64,000 nucleotides of DNA from Acetatifactor sp. (GTDB lineage: Bacteria > Bacillota > Clostridia > Lachnospirales > Lachnospiraceae). The stretch covers positions 62,001-126,000 of the forward strand of contig JAILLF010000037.1 in assembly GCA_024693365.1 (NCBI GenBank). Direction: 5' to 3'. This document shows, one piece after another, positions 61,001 to 64,000 of this stretch; within the stretch, counting starts at the first letter, position 1; each line of letters begins with the position of its first letter. The position numbers and the translations under genes are program-made. The notes under the pieces were generated by a model. That model ran no database searches, was not told the DNA's origin, and saw only the letters and a program-made list of their open reading frames with translations.

Positions 61001-63967
61001 ATGAAGAAGTCAAAAAGAAGAGGTTTTTTAAGAATCAGCGGCATTGTGCTTGCAGTGGTGATGATTTTATCCGACTTAACGGGATTTTATCCGGCCATGA
61101 AAGCGCAGGCGGCGACCTGTCAGATCAACGTATACCCAGTGTATGCCGACATGGGCACCACGACGGGTACCGGAGCGTATAACTTTGGTTCTACGGTAAT
61201 GGCGACGGCAAATCCGAAACCGGGGTATGAATTTGTTTATTGGTGGGATGGCGATAAACAGATTATGGATTTTTCGAATCCATGTGTTTTCAATGCACAA
61301 TGGGATCGTACCTTGATTGCAATGTTTAAAAAAACAGGACAGCGTGCCCTTATACTTACTACGGATGAAGTGGATCTAAATTGTAACATATTTGCCGTAG
61401 GAGAGGAAACGGGTAATTATCCGAATTCTACGCTCAAATATTTTACTCCGGGTGAAACGATCAAATTGAGTTGCACCACGGGGGTCAGTACGGAGTTAGA
61501 TACATATTTATACAGTGCGGATGGCCAGAATTACGCCCCGATCGAAGATACTTTTGTGATGCCTGATTTTGACATTTTTATAAGTGCCCGGTTCCGTTCC
61601 GTGTTTCCGTATTCCGTTACAATTGATCCGAACATTCAGCATGGAACCATTACGACGGGAGACGGTCGCGCCAGTTACAAAGAAGGGGAAAACGTTACGC
61701 TGATCCTTCATCCGAAACCGGGATATCGTCTGGAGTCCATCAGCGGCATGCCGGCAGATAACATGTACGGAGATGGCGTATATACGTTTAAGATGCCAAG
61801 AGCGAAAGTGGAAATATCAGCTGTTTTTGGCATAGATCCCAGGAATCTTACCCTCACTGCATTTCCGGAAGAGGGCGGAGTGCTTTCATACGAATTGAGT
61901 TCCGTGGACACGGCGACCGTAAGTGCAACTCCCAATTTAGGGTACAAATTTACGGGATGGCATGCAGGATATTATAAGCCGAACGGAGCGTTGCTCAGTA
62001 CGGAAAGTAAATATACGTTTCTTTATTTGAGTAGCGATACTATGACGGGAGTATTCGAAAAGCTGGGTGCTTATACGCTGTATCCTAATCTGGAACTCCA
62101 GAATGGTTCGATCGCCGTTGCCAATTACCACAAGTATTATGATGAAGGGGATGAGATAAAGCTTATTCTGACACCGGATAAAGGATATGCCGTGGATGCC
62201 GTTTATCATGGGGTATTAACGGATGACGGTCTTACGGAGCTTGAAGAAATCGATGGCAACAAATTCCTTATGCCTGCGCAAGATACCTGGGTTTACGCAA
62301 CGTTCGTTCCGGGATATGACGTGACTGCAACGGCTTCTCCGGACTTAGGCGGTACGGTGACGGGCGCCGGCGCATACAAGCCGAATGCGACCGTAACCCT
62401 TAAGGCTACAGCCTATAAAGATTATGAATTTGTTAACTGGACGGAGGACGGAGATGAAGTCAGTGACGCAGCAACCTATCAGTTCACTGCAACGGAAAAC
62501 CGTATGTTAGTTGCCAACTTTAAGAAAACCGCAGTTTACGAGAATTCTTTCTATGATGGTTTTGAAGATAATAAGATTAACGAATGGACTTTGATAGATT
62601 CCGACGGAGATGTCCAGGGATGGAATGTTTTTAGTGCAAACCAATACTATGGTAATCAATACGTGGGTTCCGGCAGAATGGCATTAAGATCTGTCGCGTC
62701 GGAAGGCTTACACGGCTTGGATCCGGATGAATGGGCCATTACGCCGGCCATCGTTGCTCCGGAAAATGCAAAACTGAGTTTCTGGATGACCCAGTATGGA
62801 GCAGTTTTGAATGGGCCGGATAAGCTGGGCGTGTATGTTGGCCTTAGTCCGGAGACGGACAAAATGACTAAGTTGAAAGATTTTACCATAGAGGACAGGG
62901 AAGACAGAATGTGCCGGATTGATCTGAGCGCTTATGCCGGACAAAAGATTTACGTAGGATTCCGGCATTACGATTCACCTCGCGGCAAGGTTCTGATCAT
63001 TGACAACGTGGAAGTGCAAGGCCAGGGCTCATTTCGGGCGGACGATAATCTAAAGATTACGAAAAAGTCTCTGAGTTTGCACGATACCATCGCGATCGAC
63101 TTTAAGGTGCCGAAGTCTGCAGTGGCTGATTATTTTGATCCTTATCTTTTGGTGACGCAAAACGAACTGACGAGCAAAGTCACGCAGTATTATGAAGATG
63201 GAGATCTTTTGATCTTTACGTATCGCGTGCCTCCTCAGATGATGCGCGAGCAGGCAGTGGCCGTACCTCATGCAAGTAATGCACAAAATGAAGACATAGT
63301 GGGCGAGGCATTCACCTATTCCGTGGCGGAATACTGCTACAACATGCTTGGCAAGGATAAGTACCAAAGCGATGAATTTGCCTCTCTGAGAAGACTTCTG
63401 GTTGACATTCTGCACTATGGCGATGCAGCGCAAGTTTACGCAAACTACAAGACGGACGAGTTGGCGGGCAAGGATCTGACCGCTGCGCAACAGGCGATGG
63501 GTACGGACGTAAATGCGGAGATGACGTATAACACCGTGAAGGATAAGGATTTTGCAAACTTGAATGAGGAAGACAAGCTTGCAAGCATTGAGAAGGCGGC
63601 GCTTTTCCTTGAAGCAGCCGTGAACATCCAATTTAAGTATACTGCGAATGACTTAACGGGCTTGTGCATGGTAATTACGGATGACGAGGCTTGCACGAAC
63701 GTGATAGCGCAGTACGCGGCAAATCCGAACGTTAAGGATGAAAATGGTTTGTATTACGTGACCGTAAACGCACTGAATGCAGGACAAATGCGAAAGCCCG
63801 TTTATGCGACGGTGATGAAAGGAGACAGGAAGGTCAGCAACACCTATCGCTACAGCATTGAGTCCTACGTAAAATCCATGAAGGGAAGGGAAATCCAGAA
63901 CCTGGATCAGCTGCTTGACGCGATGATGCGCTACGGCGACTCCGCGGCAGCGTACGCAAAAAACTAA
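61001..63967 (+). CDS. Exported protein: InlB-like repeats, anchor-J domain, C-terminal module
   Basis: 988 residues. ATG 61001 has GGGAGG upstream; an in-frame GTG at 60962 would weaken the signal peptide. The signal ends at AQA (about residue 35). Five or six divergent InlB-type repeats follow (YNFGSTVMATANPKPGYEF, YKEGENVTLILHPKPGYRL, YDEGDEIKLILTPDKGYAV, YKPNATVTLKATAYKDYEF). A choice-of-anchor J domain spans about 519-680 (FYDGFEDNKINEWTLIDSDGD). Residues 683-988 are the shared module, ending LLDAMMRYGDSAAAY. The domain set is the same as in 15647-17992, in a different number. The stop is 33 bases before the window end; no terminator is visible there. Confidence 0.85.
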   Translation: MKKSKRRGFLRISGIVLAVVMILSDLTGFYPAMKAQAATCQINVYPVYADMGTTTGTGAYNFGSTVMATANPKPGYEFVYWWDGDKQIMDFSNPCVFNAQWDRTLIAMFKKTGQRALILTTDEVDLNCNIFAVGEETGNYPNSTLKYFTPGETIKLSCTTGVSTELDTYLYSADGQNYAPIEDTFVMPDFDIFISARFRSVFPYSVTIDPNIQHGTITTGDGRASYKEGENVTLILHPKPGYRLESISGMPADNMYGDGVYTFKMPRAKVEISAVFGIDPRNLTLTAFPEEGGVLSYELSSVDTATVSATPNLGYKFTGWHAGYYKPNGALLSTESKYTFLYLSSDTMTGVFEKLGAYTLYPNLELQNGSIAVANYHKYYDEGDEIKLILTPDKGYAVDAVYHGVLTDDGLTELEEIDGNKFLMPAQDTWVYATFVPGYDVTATASPDLGGTVTGAGAYKPNATVTLKATAYKDYEFVNWTEDGDEVSDAATYQFTATENRMLVANFKKTAVYENSFYDGFEDNKINEWTLIDSDGDVQGWNVFSANQYYGNQYVGSGRMALRSVASEGLHGLDPDEWAITPAIVAPENAKLSFWMTQYGAVLNGPDKLGVYVGLSPETDKMTKLKDFTIEDREDRMCRIDLSAYAGQKIYVGFRHYDSPRGKVLIIDNVEVQGQGSFRADDNLKITKKSLSLHDTIAIDFKVPKSAVADYFDPYLLVTQNELTSKVTQYYEDGDLLIFTYRVPPQMMREQAVAVPHASNAQNEDIVGEAFTYSVAEYCYNMLGKDKYQSDEFASLRRLLVDILHYGDAAQVYANYKTDELAGKDLTAAQQAMGTDVNAEMTYNTVKDKDFANLNEEDKLASIEKAALFLEAAVNIQFKYTANDLTGLCMVITDDEACTNVIAQYAANPNVKDENGLYYVTVNALNAGQMRKPVYATVMKGDRKVSNTYRYSIESYVKSMKGREIQNLDQLLDAMMRYGDSAAAYAKN

Positions 63968-64000
63968 AGTTTTACTTGGATTATGAGTGGGTCACGGAAA

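Noticed and set aside
1..64000. Mismatch-repair (Vsr-like) cause of the ACGT excess
   Set aside because: Repair of ATGT to ACGT should also remove ACAT, yet GACATT and AACATG are frequent here.

Overview
The window looks like chromosomal DNA of a gut or rumen Lachnospiraceae (Clostridia) bacterium of middling GC. The evidence is strong AGGAGG-type ribosome sites with some GTG and TTG starts, TTGNNN-17-TATAAT promoters, exported proteins with CxxC/His motifs and choice-of-anchor J domains, GH43 enzymes, and a bacillota-style HPr-like protein. I see no rRNA, tRNA, CRISPR array, phage or insertion sequence.

1-15.3 kb holds two related signalling cassettes. Each has a 7TM sensor with a degenerate kinase domain, a DesK/NarL-partner-type histidine kinase, and a LuxR-type response regulator. 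In cassette 1 (1-3103 plus 10755-11408) the kinase and regulator are separated by an operon of two very large exported proteins (3246-10661), bracketed by near-identical terminator hairpins. Cassette 2 (11704-15295) is intact. A 33-residue peptide gene with its own promoter and terminator lies between them (11500-11601). 15.6-25.7 kb adds three more large exported proteins, two of them paralogues carrying tandem solute-binding domains. A sixth such protein ends the window (61001-63967), behind its own OmpR-type two-component system. All six share a C-terminal module of about 300 residues that is itself an internal duplication. It is the most interesting undescribed element here: a common C-terminal unit attached to unrelated extracellular parts (Cys-rich array, beta-rich region, anchor-J domains, solute-binding domains, InlB-like repeats), with sensor systems alongside.

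25.8-34.2 kb is a tight nine-gene operon. It encodes a PqqD-like protein, an S24/S26-type peptidase, a GT4 transferase, a TupA-like ATP-grasp enzyme, two GT2 transferases, a Wzy-like polymerase, a Wzx-like flippase and a nucleotidyltransferase. It probably makes a surface polysaccharide, with RiPP-like accessory genes at both ends. 34.3-39.9 kb is a hemicellulose group (two GH43 enzymes and a type-B carboxylesterase) containing a 193-bp imperfect palindrome.

39.9-56.7 kb is more ordinary: a polytopic membrane protein, asnA on the minus strand, an HPr-like protein without the active-site His, a nuclease-helicase fusion, a MacAB-type ABC exporter preceded by DnaA-box sequences, a lipid kinase, an MscS channel, a membrane-anchored protein, a MATE exporter, a small membrane protein, and a shikimate kinase fused to an sce7726-like nuclease-fold domain. 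56.8-64 kb is a regulator, beta-helix protein, kinase and exported-protein operon. Family names come from recognising motifs by eye; no database search was run.
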